Below, one piece after another: positions 42,079 to 51,874 of a DNA stretch of 64,000 nucleotides. The stretch is from Acholeplasma sp. (GTDB taxonomy: Bacteria > Bacillota_I > Bacilli_A > Acholeplasmatales > UBA5453), in NCBI GenBank assembly GCA_012839355.1, contig DUNK01000033.1, positions 48,213-112,212 of the forward strand, given 5' to 3'. Below the pieces are notes generated by a model. It had not been told where the DNA came from. It saw only the letters and a list, made by a program, of their open reading frames with translations, and did no database searches. The position numbers and the translations under genes are program-made. Position 1 is the first letter of the stretch; the number at the start of each line of letters is the position of its first letter.

Positions 42079-43324
42079 AGAATCAAAATTGAGTGGTTCG
42101 ATTTATATTGTTCCATCTAAAAGTTTGATGCATAGAGCACTAATTGCCGCAAGCTTAGCAGATGGCGAATCAACCATTTATAATCCTCTATATGCAATAG
42201 ATACTTTGCAGACAATTGAAGGTTTAAAAGGGCTAGGAGTCTTATTTGAAACACGGTTAGATAAGATTGGTGTTTTAGGTGGAGAAATAAGACACATCGG
42301 CAAACAAATTAACGCACGAGAGTCTGGCTCTACTTTAAGGTTTTTAATTCCGGTTTCAACAATTACCGGAGAAAAGGAAACCTTTTTGTTAGGCGATTCT
42401 CTGGCGAGAAGGCCAATGAAACCTTTTGAAGATATCTTTAAAGAAAAAGGCCTTTTTTACGAACAAAAAGACAACACAATCACTTGTAAAGGACCACTTA
42501 TTCCTGGTGATTATATTGTCCCTGGTGATGTTTCAAGCCAATTTATAAGTGGTCTTTTATTTGCGTTACCTTTACTGAAAGATGATTCAAAAATTGTTAT
42601 AAAAGGTGACTATGAATCTAAGAGTTATGTCGATATGACAATTGATGTTTTAAAAAGATTTAATATTAAGATTGAAGAGAGAAAAAAAGTGTTATATATA
42701 AGAGGAAATCAAAAATATATTCCAACTGATTTCGTTATTGAAGGTGATTATTCTCAGGCAGCATCTTTCTTAGTTGCAAACGCTCTTGGACATGAAATAA
42801 AATTAAAAGGTTTACCAGAAAAATCACTTCAAGGAGATAAGGCGATTTTAGGTTTTTTAAAAGATTATGGTTGCGATATTTCTATTGGTGATTCTATAAC
42901 GTTAAAAAAAGTTAGACCGACACCAGAGAACCTTGTTTTTGATATTTCTAACTCGCCTGATTTAGGGCCGATTTTATTTGCTCTAGCAGCATTGAGCGAT
43001 GAAAAAATAATCATTAAAGGAATTAAACGATTAAGATATAAAGAATCAGACAGAGTTAAAGCGATGACAGATAATTTAGAACTTTTAGGAAGCAAATTTG
43101 AAGTAGAAGATAATCAAATTACATTTTATCCTTCAGTATTAAAGGGTGGAATAACAGTTAACTCTTTTAATGATCATAGAATCGCGATGAGTTTAGCAAT
43201 TATCGCAACTGTTTTAGAGGATGGGTTAATTATTGAAGGCGCAGATGCGGTTAGTAAAAGTTATCCTACATTCTTTGAAGATATGAGACACTTTGGGGGT
43301 AAGACAAATGAAGTTAAAAAATAA
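42062..43324 (+). CDS. aroA: 3-phosphoshikimate 1-carboxyvinyltransferase
   Basis: ARESGSTLRFLIP, NDHRIAMSLAI, RYKESDR. Confidence 0.95.
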   Translation: MIYQVKESKLSGSIYIVPSKSLMHRALIAASLADGESTIYNPLYAIDTLQTIEGLKGLGVLFETRLDKIGVLGGEIRHIGKQINARESGSTLRFLIPVSTITGEKETFLLGDSLARRPMKPFEDIFKEKGLFYEQKDNTITCKGPLIPGDYIVPGDVSSQFISGLLFALPLLKDDSKIVIKGDYESKSYVDMTIDVLKRFNIKIEERKKVLYIRGNQKYIPTDFVIEGDYSQAASFLVANALGHEIKLKGLPEKSLQGDKAILGFLKDYGCDISIGDSITLKKVRPTPENLVFDISNSPDLGPILFALAALSDEKIIIKGIKRLRYKESDRVKAMTDNLELLGSKFEVEDNQITFYPSVLKGGITVNSFNDHRIAMSLAIIATVLEDGLIIEGADAVSKSYPTFFEDMRHFGGKTNEVKK

Positions 43325-43565
43325 GAGAGCCCAAATAGATGAAATAGACAAAAAGATAGCTATCCTTTTAAATGAAAGGTTTTTAATTATTGAAGAAATT
43401 AAAAAGATTAAAGAGGAAGAAAATTTGTTAGTAGAAGATAAAAATCGTGAAAGTGAAGTTATAGTTAATAATAGTAAATATATAGAAACTAAATATCACA
43501 ATTACTACAAAAAGATTTATGAAGTTATCTTTTCATCTTCAAAAGACATTCAGCAACATGAATAA
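43308..43565 (+). CDS. Chorismate mutase (AroQ fold)
   Basis: RAQIDEIDKKIAILLNERFLIIEEIKKIK. Confidence 0.88.
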   Translation: MKLKNKRAQIDEIDKKIAILLNERFLIIEEIKKIKEEENLLVEDKNRESEVIVNNSKYIETKYHNYYKKIYEVIFSSSKDIQQHE

Positions 43566-44349
43566 GTATGGTTTAATCGGTAAAAAAATTTCTTATTCAA
43601 TGAGTCCTAAACTCCATCATTTGATTGGCAAACGATTAGGTTGTGAATTGGTTTATGAATTAATTGATATTGATGAAGAAGAAATAATTAAATACTTAAA
43701 CTTATTAAAAGAGAAAAAGTATCAAGGATTTAATGTAACAATTCCTTATAAAGAAAAAGTGATTAAGTATTTAGATGTAGTTACTATTTCAGCAAATAAA
43801 ATAGGGGCAGTAAATACTATTTATTTAAATGATGAAGGTTTAATAGTGGGAGATAATACTGATTATTATGGTTTTTTAAAACTAGTTGAAAGAAACAATG
43901 TTTTAGCAGATGTTCAAAGAGCGTATGTTTTAGGTACTGGTGGAAGTGCTAAAACAGTCTTTCATGTTTTAAATGATAAAAATATAGAAGTGATTAATGT
44001 TTCAAGAAATAAAAAAGATAAAAAAGGATTTAAAGACGTTATTAGTTATGAAGAGATAAAAGAAGTTAAAGAAATAGATTTATTAATTAACTGTACACCT
44101 ATTGGTAATATTTTAAATGAAGGAATTCCAATTAAAAAAAGCAATCAAAAAATTAATAAGATTATAGACTTAACTTACAATCCTTTAACAACAAAATTAA
44201 TGAGCCTTGCTGAAAAATCATATAACGGGCTTGAAATGTTAATCTTTCAAGGGATTAAGAGTCAGTCTATTTGGAATAAAAAGAAGATAGATGATGAAAA
44301 ACTTTTTAAATTAATTAAGGAGGCGTTTGAAGATGAACTCATTCGGTAA
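43558..44349 (+). CDS. aroE: Shikimate dehydrogenase
   Basis: YGLIGKKISYSMSPKLHHLIG, NVTIPYKEKV, GAVNTI. Confidence 0.95.
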   Translation: MNKYGLIGKKISYSMSPKLHHLIGKRLGCELVYELIDIDEEEIIKYLNLLKEKKYQGFNVTIPYKEKVIKYLDVVTISANKIGAVNTIYLNDEGLIVGDNTDYYGFLKLVERNNVLADVQRAYVLGTGGSAKTVFHVLNDKNIEVINVSRNKKDKKGFKDVISYEEIKEVKEIDLLINCTPIGNILNEGIPIKKSNQKINKIIDLTYNPLTTKLMSLAEKSYNGLEMLIFQGIKSQSIWNKKKIDDEKLFKLIKEAFEDELIR

Positions 44350-45319
44350 ATTATTTAGCGTTAGTCTATATGGTGAATCACATGGTTCATCTGTTGGCGT
44401 GTTAATTACTGGTGCTAGAGCAGGAATTAAAATTGATTATGATTTAATTAATGAAATGCTGGAAAGAAGAAAACCTAATTATCTTGGTTCAACGGAAAGA
44501 AAAGAAAAAGATGAGTATATAATTGAATCGGGCGTTTATGATGGTTTTACGACCGGAACTCCCATTTTAGTTAGAGTTCCCAACAGAGATATTAAAAAAA
44601 CCGACTACGACGAATTTAAAGATGTTTTTAGACCATCTCATACCGACTTTGTCGCCCACAAAAAATATAAGGGTTATAATAACCTCTCTGGCAGCGGGCA
44701 TTTTTCTGGTAGGCTTACAGTTGGTTTAGTTATTGCTGGAGCGATTGCGAAAATGCATACTAACTATAAAATAGATACAGAGTTTAGCTGTGTTGGTAAT
44801 TTAAAAGAATTATCGAAACTAGATAGTTATATTGAAGAAGTTAGTGAAAAGGGCGACTCTATTGGTGCTGTTATCAAACTGACAATTAAAAATGTTGAAG
44901 CGGGACTGGGGGAACCGTTTTTTGGTGGCGTAGAATCAGTTCTTTCTAGTATTCTCTATAGTGTGCCAGCAGTTAAAGGTGTTAGTTTTGGTGTGGGTTT
45001 TAAAGGTGTTAAAATGTTAGGCAGTGAATATAATGATATTTATGTTAATGAAGAAGGTAAGACACTAACTAATAATTCAGGCGGAATTAATGGTGGAATT
45101 ACTAATGGTAATGATTTAATAGTAAATGTCTTTGTTAGACCTGCTTCTTCAATTAATATTGAACAAGAAACATTTAATTTTAAAACTAATAAAATGGATA
45201 AATTAAAAATTAAAGGAAGACATGACAGTTTTATAGCTAAAAGAGTTATGGTAGTTTTAGAAAGTGCAGTGCATATTGCTTTATGTGATTTATTGATGCA
45301 AAAAAGAAGTAGAGAGTAG
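44333..45319 (+). CDS. aroC: Chorismate synthase
   Basis: FGKLFSVSLYGESHGSSVGVLI, GGINGGITNG, GRHD. Confidence 0.95.
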   Translation: MNSFGKLFSVSLYGESHGSSVGVLITGARAGIKIDYDLINEMLERRKPNYLGSTERKEKDEYIIESGVYDGFTTGTPILVRVPNRDIKKTDYDEFKDVFRPSHTDFVAHKKYKGYNNLSGSGHFSGRLTVGLVIAGAIAKMHTNYKIDTEFSCVGNLKELSKLDSYIEEVSEKGDSIGAVIKLTIKNVEAGLGEPFFGGVESVLSSILYSVPAVKGVSFGVGFKGVKMLGSEYNDIYVNEEGKTLTNNSGGINGGITNGNDLIVNVFVRPASSINIEQETFNFKTNKMDKLKIKGRHDSFIAKRVMVVLESAVHIALCDLLMQKRSRE

Positions 45320-45322
45320 TTT

Positions 45323-47275
45323 ATGGAACCTATTGGTAACGTTAAAGGTGTAGGTAAAAAAACTGAAGAGATATTAAATAATAACGGCATATATACGGTT
45401 AGTGATATGCTTTTTAATTATCCAAAAAAATATGATTCTTTTAAGGAAGATAATTTACTATTTGCAGTAGATAAGACTGATGTTACTACAGTTGGAATAG
45501 TAGCAACACTACCAATAGTAGTTGACCATAGAGGTTCTTTAAAAAGTTTACAGTTTAAACTTTTAGTTGATCATGAATTATATAAAGTAATAGCTTTTAG
45601 AAGAGAGTTTTTAAAAGATCAATTAAAAGAAAATATGACTATTCAAGTTAAAGGGAGATTTAATAAAAAAAGAAAAGAAATCAATGCCTCGCAAATTATA
45701 TTAAAACCGATTAAAAGTGAGTTTAAAGCTGTTTATAATATTGAAGGAATTTATGATTCAAATATAAGTAAGATAGTTAGAAACATCTTTGCAGAGAGGC
45801 TAGTTAAAATAAATGAAACACTACCAAGAACACTGATGAATAAACATAAATTAGTTGATAGATATAAGATGGTTTATCATCTTCACTTTCCTTATAGCGA
45901 AAATGATTTAAGCGAAGCATTAAGAAGATTAAAATATGAAGAAGCTTTAAATTATCAGTTTAATATAATGAACGAAAGAAGAAAGGTTGATTCAGTTTAT
46001 AAAGAACGAAAAATATATGATTTAAAGAAAATAAAAGAGTTTATTAAAACTATTCCTTATGAACTAACAAAAGATCAAAAAGATGCAGTTAATGATATCT
46101 TTCGAGATTTTAAAAAGACACATGCGGTTAAAAGATTAATTCAAGGTGATGTTGGTTCGGGTAAAACAATAGTTGTAGCGATTGCGATTTATGGTGCGAA
46201 GACTGCTGGCTTTCAAAGCGCAATAATGGCACCGACAGAAGTGCTTGCGAATCAGCACTATGAAACATTTGTTAATAATCATCCTGAAATTAAAACATGC
46301 TTATTAACAGGTTCAACAAAAAACAAAGAAAAATTAAAAGAAAAAATTAAAAGTAATGAATATGATTTAATTATTGGAACACACGCATTAATAACTGATG
46401 ATACTGAGTTTCATAAGTTAGGATTTGTTGTAATAGATGAGCAGCATAGGTTTGGAGTTCTTGCAAGAGAAAAACTTGAAACTAAAGGTAATCCTGATAT
46501 ATGTTATTTAACTGCAACGCCTATTCCAAGAACGTTAGCGATAGTTGTTTTTGGCGATATGGAAATATCCAACATCTATGAAAAACCAGAAGGTAGATTA
46601 GAGGTTATTACGAAGTATTTCACAACTGAACAAGAACATAGCGTTTTTGAGCATGTTAAAAAGGAATTAGAAAAAGGTAATCAAGCATACTTTGTTGCGC
46701 CAGCGATTGATAGCGAACATAGAGGCGAAACAGTCTTAAATTTATATGAAAGAGTTAAAGAAATATTTACTGAACCTATCTTTGTCTTACACGGACAATT
46801 ATCAAGCGCTGAAAAACAATCAGTTATGGAAAAGTTTAGCGAGACAAAAGGAGCAATTTTAATTTCCACAACAGTTGTTGAGGTTGGGTTAGATATTAAA
46901 GATGCAACGATGATGATTATCTTTGATGGTAAATATTTTGGGTTAAGTCAACTTCATCAGTTAAGAGGTAGAGTTGGTAGAAGCGATAAACAAAGTTATT
47001 GTTATGTTATAAGCGATGAAGCAGATATTGAAAGACTGCAAATATTTGAAAAGAATAACGACGGGTTTGTTTTATCAGAGTATGATTTAGAAAACAGAGG
47101 TCCAGGCGAAGTATTAGGAGTTAGACAAAGCGGAATGATTGATTTTAAATATTTAGATATTAATCAAGATTTTAATTTGTTTTTAGAAACTAAAAAGGAT
47201 GCAGCATACTTATTTACTAACGAAAGCGACTTTAATTATTATTTAGTTCAAAATGTAAATAATAATAAAAATTAA
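45323..47275 (+). CDS. recG: ATP-dependent DNA helicase RecG
   Basis: QGDVGSGKTIVVAIAIYGA, VIDEQHRFGV, GRVGRSDKQSYC. Confidence 0.96.
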   Translation: MEPIGNVKGVGKKTEEILNNNGIYTVSDMLFNYPKKYDSFKEDNLLFAVDKTDVTTVGIVATLPIVVDHRGSLKSLQFKLLVDHELYKVIAFRREFLKDQLKENMTIQVKGRFNKKRKEINASQIILKPIKSEFKAVYNIEGIYDSNISKIVRNIFAERLVKINETLPRTLMNKHKLVDRYKMVYHLHFPYSENDLSEALRRLKYEEALNYQFNIMNERRKVDSVYKERKIYDLKKIKEFIKTIPYELTKDQKDAVNDIFRDFKKTHAVKRLIQGDVGSGKTIVVAIAIYGAKTAGFQSAIMAPTEVLANQHYETFVNNHPEIKTCLLTGSTKNKEKLKEKIKSNEYDLIIGTHALITDDTEFHKLGFVVIDEQHRFGVLAREKLETKGNPDICYLTATPIPRTLAIVVFGDMEISNIYEKPEGRLEVITKYFTTEQEHSVFEHVKKELEKGNQAYFVAPAIDSEHRGETVLNLYERVKEIFTEPIFVLHGQLSSAEKQSVMEKFSETKGAILISTTVVEVGLDIKDATMMIIFDGKYFGLSQLHQLRGRVGRSDKQSYCYVISDEADIERLQIFEKNNDGFVLSEYDLENRGPGEVLGVRQSGMIDFKYLDINQDFNLFLETKKDAAYLFTNESDFNYYLVQNVNNNKN

Positions 47276-47350
47276 CTTAAAATAATGAATCAATAATTAA
47301 AAGTGTTATAATGATTTATACTAATAATAAGTTTATTGGAGGTTTTAAAG

Positions 47351-48352
47351 ATGATTAAAATTGCATTGGATGCGATGGGTGGAGATTTTGGTCCTGAGGT
47401 AACAGTTTTAGGTGCAATGGCTGCTGTAAAGGAACTTTCTAATGTTGAAATAACATTATATGGAAAAGAAGAAGAAATCTTAAAATATTTAACTAATAAT
47501 GAAAGAATTAAAGTTGTGCACTGTGAATCTGTAATAGATATGGGTGAAACCGATCCAATTAGAGCGATTAGAAAAGAAAAAGATTCAAGTTTAGTTAAGG
47601 CTCTAGAAAGTGTAAAGAATAACGAAAACCAAGCGATAGTTTCAGCTGGTGCTACACAAGCTTTAGTAGTAGGTGCACATTTAATTATTCGTAGAATGAA
47701 AAACATGCATAGAGTAGCATTAGCACCAATTATGCCGACATTAGACAAAAGAGGATTAATCTTATTAGATGTTGGAGCGAATGTAGAACTGAGACCTGAA
47801 CATTTATATGAACTAGCAGTCTACGCAACAATTGTTGCAAAACTTTATTTGAAACGTGAAAACCCTAAAGTGGGACTATTAAATATCGGTTCTGAAAAAG
47901 GTAAAGGTAGAGAAGTAGATAATGAAGTTTATGAGTTGTTAGAAAATTCAGAATTAATTAATTTTATCGGTAATGTTGAAGGCGTTGATATATTTACAAC
48001 TGAAGCAGACATTGTAGTTACTGATGGTTTTTCAGGGAACTTGGTATTAAAGACAATTGAAGGTACTGCAAAAGCAATGGGTGAAATGTTGAAAGAAGAA
48101 ATAGCAGCTAGCCTTGGTGGAAAGATTGGATATCTTTTCATGAAAAAGAATCTTAGAAACTTTAAGAAAAGATTGAGTTCAAGTGAGGTTGGTGGAACAC
48201 TCGTTTACGGATTAAATTCACCGGTCATCAAAGCACATGGATCATCAGATGCAAGAGCAATATATAATGCGATTAGACAAGCAGTATTATTTACCGAAGC
48301 AAACATTATAGAAAACGTTAATAAAGAGTTAGAAAAGATAGTTCAAAAATAG
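47351..48352 (+). CDS. plsX: Phosphate acyltransferase PlsX
   Basis: MIKIALDAMGGDFGPEVTVLGA. Confidence 0.96.
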   Translation: MIKIALDAMGGDFGPEVTVLGAMAAVKELSNVEITLYGKEEEILKYLTNNERIKVVHCESVIDMGETDPIRAIRKEKDSSLVKALESVKNNENQAIVSAGATQALVVGAHLIIRRMKNMHRVALAPIMPTLDKRGLILLDVGANVELRPEHLYELAVYATIVAKLYLKRENPKVGLLNIGSEKGKGREVDNEVYELLENSELINFIGNVEGVDIFTTEADIVVTDGFSGNLVLKTIEGTAKAMGEMLKEEIAASLGGKIGYLFMKKNLRNFKKRLSSSEVGGTLVYGLNSPVIKAHGSSDARAIYNAIRQAVLFTEANIIENVNKELEKIVQK

Positions 48353-48364
48353 TAGGGAGATTTA

Positions 48365-49030
48365 ATGATTAATAAGTTAGAAAAGAAATTAAAAATTAAA
48401 TTCTACAACAAAGATTTATTGTTAAGAGCACTGACTCACTCTAGTTATAAAAATGAAAATCCGACCGAAGATGATAATGAAAGATTAGAGTTTTTAGGAG
48501 ATGCCGTAATTGAATTATTAATTTCAAATTACTTGTATGATTTAGGTATAAAAGAGGAAGGCGAACTCACTAAAAGAAGAGCTCAGGCGGTTTGTGAAGA
48601 AGCGCTTGCGATATATGCAAAACACTTAGGATTATCACAATTTCTAAGAGTAGGAAAAGGCTTAGATGCGGCAAATTACAGAACAAACCCAACGATTAAT
48701 GCTGACGCTTTTGAGGCGGTTTTTGCGGCAGTTTATTTAGATCAAGGTTATGAAAAAGTTAAAGAGGTTTTTAATAATTTAATTGTTCCTCATTTAGATG
48801 AAGTTAAAAATATTAAAGACTATAAATCTACACTTCAAGAGTTAGTTCAAACTGATAGGAAAAATGTTGTTTATGAGTTAACAAATGAAACCGGTCCATC
48901 ACACAATAAAAGATTTACAATTGTTGTAAAATTAGAAGACAAAGTGTTAGGAACAGGCACCGCAGGGACTAAAAAAGAAGCCGAACAAAGAGCTGCCAAA
49001 GAAGCTCTTAAAAAGGTAAAAAAGGAGTAA
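48365..49030 (+). CDS. rnc: Ribonuclease III
   Basis: NERLEFLGDAVIELLISNYLY; C-terminal dsRBD. RNase III is the processing enzyme expected for type II crRNA:tracrRNA. Confidence 0.97.
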   Translation: MINKLEKKLKIKFYNKDLLLRALTHSSYKNENPTEDDNERLEFLGDAVIELLISNYLYDLGIKEEGELTKRRAQAVCEEALAIYAKHLGLSQFLRVGKGLDAANYRTNPTINADAFEAVFAAVYLDQGYEKVKEVFNNLIVPHLDEVKNIKDYKSTLQELVQTDRKNVVYELTNETGPSHNKRFTIVVKLEDKVLGTGTAGTKKEAEQRAAKEALKKVKKE

Positions 49031-49035
49031 AGGAA

Positions 49036-49656
49036 ATGATTGGGAAATTATTTGATAAAGGACTCATAAATTATCATCAATTAATATTTGAATATCAATC
49101 AAAATTAGAGTTAACTTCTGATGAGGTTGTTGTCTTAATGCAACTATTAAATTTAGCTCAAAGAAAAAGATACAGTTTATCAACATTGACGTTAGCAAGA
49201 ATGACATCTTTAAAAACGAATGTTGTTGGCGAGATTGTCAATTCTCTTTTCGAAAAGGATATTATAAGCATTCAGTTTGAAAGAAAAACATCTAATGAGA
49301 AACTTAAAGAGGTCTTTGATTTAAAACCTTTATTTGCGAAAATTTTAGACTTTCTAGAAGAAGACATTGAAAGGGATAAAGAAATCAAAAGTATTACTGA
49401 TATTGAGTATGTAATAAGAGTTTTAGAAAAGACATTTGACAAACCACTAACACCTAGATATTTAGAAATAGTTAAACAATGGTTTACTGATGAATATACA
49501 AAAGAAGAGATTGATCAGGCAATCGAAACAACAAAAGAACACGGTAGAAAAAGTGTCAATTATGTTGATAAGATTTTAAGAAGTGAAACATTTGCTCAGG
49601 AAACAAACATTGATGAAAAAACAGCTGATTTTTTAAGGAAGTTAGTAGGTAAATGA
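49036..49656 (+). CDS. dnaD: DnaD-like replication protein
   Basis: DnaD/DnaB2 C-terminal motif; adjacent to nth as in Bacilli. Confidence 0.82.
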   Translation: MIGKLFDKGLINYHQLIFEYQSKLELTSDEVVVLMQLLNLAQRKRYSLSTLTLARMTSLKTNVVGEIVNSLFEKDIISIQFERKTSNEKLKEVFDLKPLFAKILDFLEEDIERDKEIKSITDIEYVIRVLEKTFDKPLTPRYLEIVKQWFTDEYTKEEIDQAIETTKEHGRKSVNYVDKILRSETFAQETNIDEKTADFLRKLVGK

Positions 49657-50291
49657 TAAAAAAAGCGGAGTGGATAGTTGAAACATTAGAAGCGATGTTT
49701 CCTAATGCGAAAGCAGAGTTAGACTTCACTAATAATTTTGAACTTTTGGTTGCGGTTGTACTATCAGCTCAGACAACGGATGTAGCAGTTAATAAAGTAA
49801 CGCCAACACTTTTTAAAAGTTATCCGAACCCTAATGTTTTAAGCAATGCCAAACAAGAAGATGTTGAAAATCATATAAAGTCTATTGGACTATACAGAAA
49901 CAAAGCTAAACATTTAATTGGCTTATCAAAAAAAATAGTAGAAGAACATAATGGTATTGTCCCTAACACAAGAAAAGAATTAGAAGCATTACCGGGCGTT
50001 GGTAGAAAAACAGCTAATGTTGTTTTAGCGAACGCTTTTAATAAACCAACGATTGCTGTTGATACGCATGTCCAAAGAGTTTCAATTAGGTTAGGATTAG
50101 CAAAGAAGAATTCAAGCCCACTTCAAGTTGAAAATAGTTTGTATAAGATTTTCCCTAAAGACACATGGATTAAGTTGCATCACCAATTAATATTTTTTGG
50201 TAGATATCAATGTTTAGCGAGAAACCCTAGATGTCACAATTGTCCATTTTTTGATATATGCAAGTTTCCACTGAAAGAACAATATAGATAG
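49653..50291 (+). CDS. nth: Endonuclease III
   Basis: LEALPGVGRKTANVVLANAF, CxnPrChnCpffdiC FeS site. Confidence 0.96.
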   Translation: MIKKAEWIVETLEAMFPNAKAELDFTNNFELLVAVVLSAQTTDVAVNKVTPTLFKSYPNPNVLSNAKQEDVENHIKSIGLYRNKAKHLIGLSKKIVEEHNGIVPNTRKELEALPGVGRKTANVVLANAFNKPTIAVDTHVQRVSIRLGLAKKNSSPLQVENSLYKIFPKDTWIKLHHQLIFFGRYQCLARNPRCHNCPFFDICKFPLKEQYR

Positions 50292-50308
50292 GTTTATCAA
50301 TAAATAAT

Positions 50309-50337
50309 AAAAACACAGCAATTTTGGTGTGTTTTTT
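50309..50337 (+). terminator. Rho-independent terminator after nth
   Basis: AAACACA/TGTGTTT stem plus T-run. Confidence 0.65.
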
Positions 50338-50629
50338 TATGCGTAAAATGAAAATTAAAATAATATAAAAAATAAAGTATATACAAAAAAAGTTAAAGAA
50401 AATTAACTGCGCTATTAAAAGGTTAAAAACGAATAGAAGTAATTAAAAGATATATTTGATGTTTTTGTATAAAAAAGCGATTTGACAAAAGATAAATCTT
50501 TGACTAATATATAAAATTGTGTACCTAAAAAAAACAAAAAAGTAAACAAAAGAATTGAAAATGTATATATTAATTAAATGAAAGACATACTAATGTAATC
50601 CAATAAAACATATATTTAGGAGGAATTAT

Positions 50630-51823
50630 ATGAAAACAACTGAAATTGCAAGGTTAATAAAAAAGAGACAAGAAGAAGAAAGGACAATTGTCGGTAAAAT
50701 TGGAGCAAACATTAAGTTGAAAAGAAAGGGAAAAAAGCGAACATTGAACCATTTGAGTGAGTTGTCGGGAGTTTCTATTTCGTATTTATCAAAAATAGAA
50801 AATAATCTTTTAAAACCTAACTTAGATTATTTAAGTAATGTTTTGGAGGATTTAGAAATTAATGAAGAATTTCTAGCGCAATCAACGATAATGAATGAAT
50901 GGTATTTAATGACCATTAAAGATTTTTTAAATATTCGCAGTTATGAAACAGAGCTAAAGACTTTTGTTAGTGAAAGAAACGATTTTCAATCTAATCTAAT
51001 TGAGTTTTGCATGATGGTTAAAGAAAACAAACTTTCAAACATCCCTAAACTTGTTAAGTTGTTACTCCAAAACATTAATGTAATGCATACTGCTGAAATG
51101 CATATTTTCATGTTAGCTTTATGTCAATATTACATTAAAACTGAAAATCATTTTTCAGCTGGAGAAATTTTAAAACAATTTAATAATGAATTCGAAGATG
51201 CTAGTTTATTAAAGTTGTGGTATTTAGAATTAAGGCATGAATTAGCTTTATACCAAAGTTCATTTACATATTATAATAATGCGGTGAGTGAACTATTAAA
51301 AAATTATTTTCTATTTAATTTAGAAGATAAAATAAAAGAATTAAAAGCTAGATCAACTGCAGCGTTAGCATACTTTTTAGAACCTGATAATTTTAAAGAT
51401 TATTTGGATGATGAAGAAATGTATAAGAGCTATAGATTAAGCCATGTTTATTTTAAGAGATATGAAAACTTTGAAAGTTTAGAGAAGAAAAATGATTTAG
51501 CGCAACTTTTAATTGATGAATTAAATGGGCGAGAAGATTTAGTTTTAAAGAGATGGTCAAAAGTAGAATATCGCGAAGACCCTTTTGAGTTAGCATTAAA
51601 AGAATACTTTAAGTATAAGTATGATCAAAATAACGCAAATCTTTTCTTGCAAGAAACATTGTTTGCGGGTACGGGTTCAATTCAACACCACTATGTGAGT
51701 TTGTTTGTTAGCGAAAGGTTAATGGAAAACTATAGTAGCGAACACAAGTATAAGCAGTGTTATCTTGTAAGCGAAAGAATGAGAAATCTAAATGAATCAA
51801 GAAGAATATATTTAAAGTTTTAA
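50630..51823 (+). CDS. XRE-family regulator with long C-terminal, possibly TPR-like (Rgg/MutR-type layout)
   Basis: N-terminal HTH LSELSGVSISYLSKIENNLLKPNLDYLSNVLEDLEI then ~300-aa helical region. Confidence 0.7.
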   Translation: MKTTEIARLIKKRQEEERTIVGKIGANIKLKRKGKKRTLNHLSELSGVSISYLSKIENNLLKPNLDYLSNVLEDLEINEEFLAQSTIMNEWYLMTIKDFLNIRSYETELKTFVSERNDFQSNLIEFCMMVKENKLSNIPKLVKLLLQNINVMHTAEMHIFMLALCQYYIKTENHFSAGEILKQFNNEFEDASLLKLWYLELRHELALYQSSFTYYNNAVSELLKNYFLFNLEDKIKELKARSTAALAYFLEPDNFKDYLDDEEMYKSYRLSHVYFKRYENFESLEKKNDLAQLLIDELNGREDLVLKRWSKVEYREDPFELALKEYFKYKYDQNNANLFLQETLFAGTGSIQHHYVSLFVSERLMENYSSEHKYKQCYLVSERMRNLNESRRIYLKF

Positions 51824-51874
51824 ATATTAAAGTAATTTAATAAATACCAATGTAAGTATTAATTGGTGAAGAAA

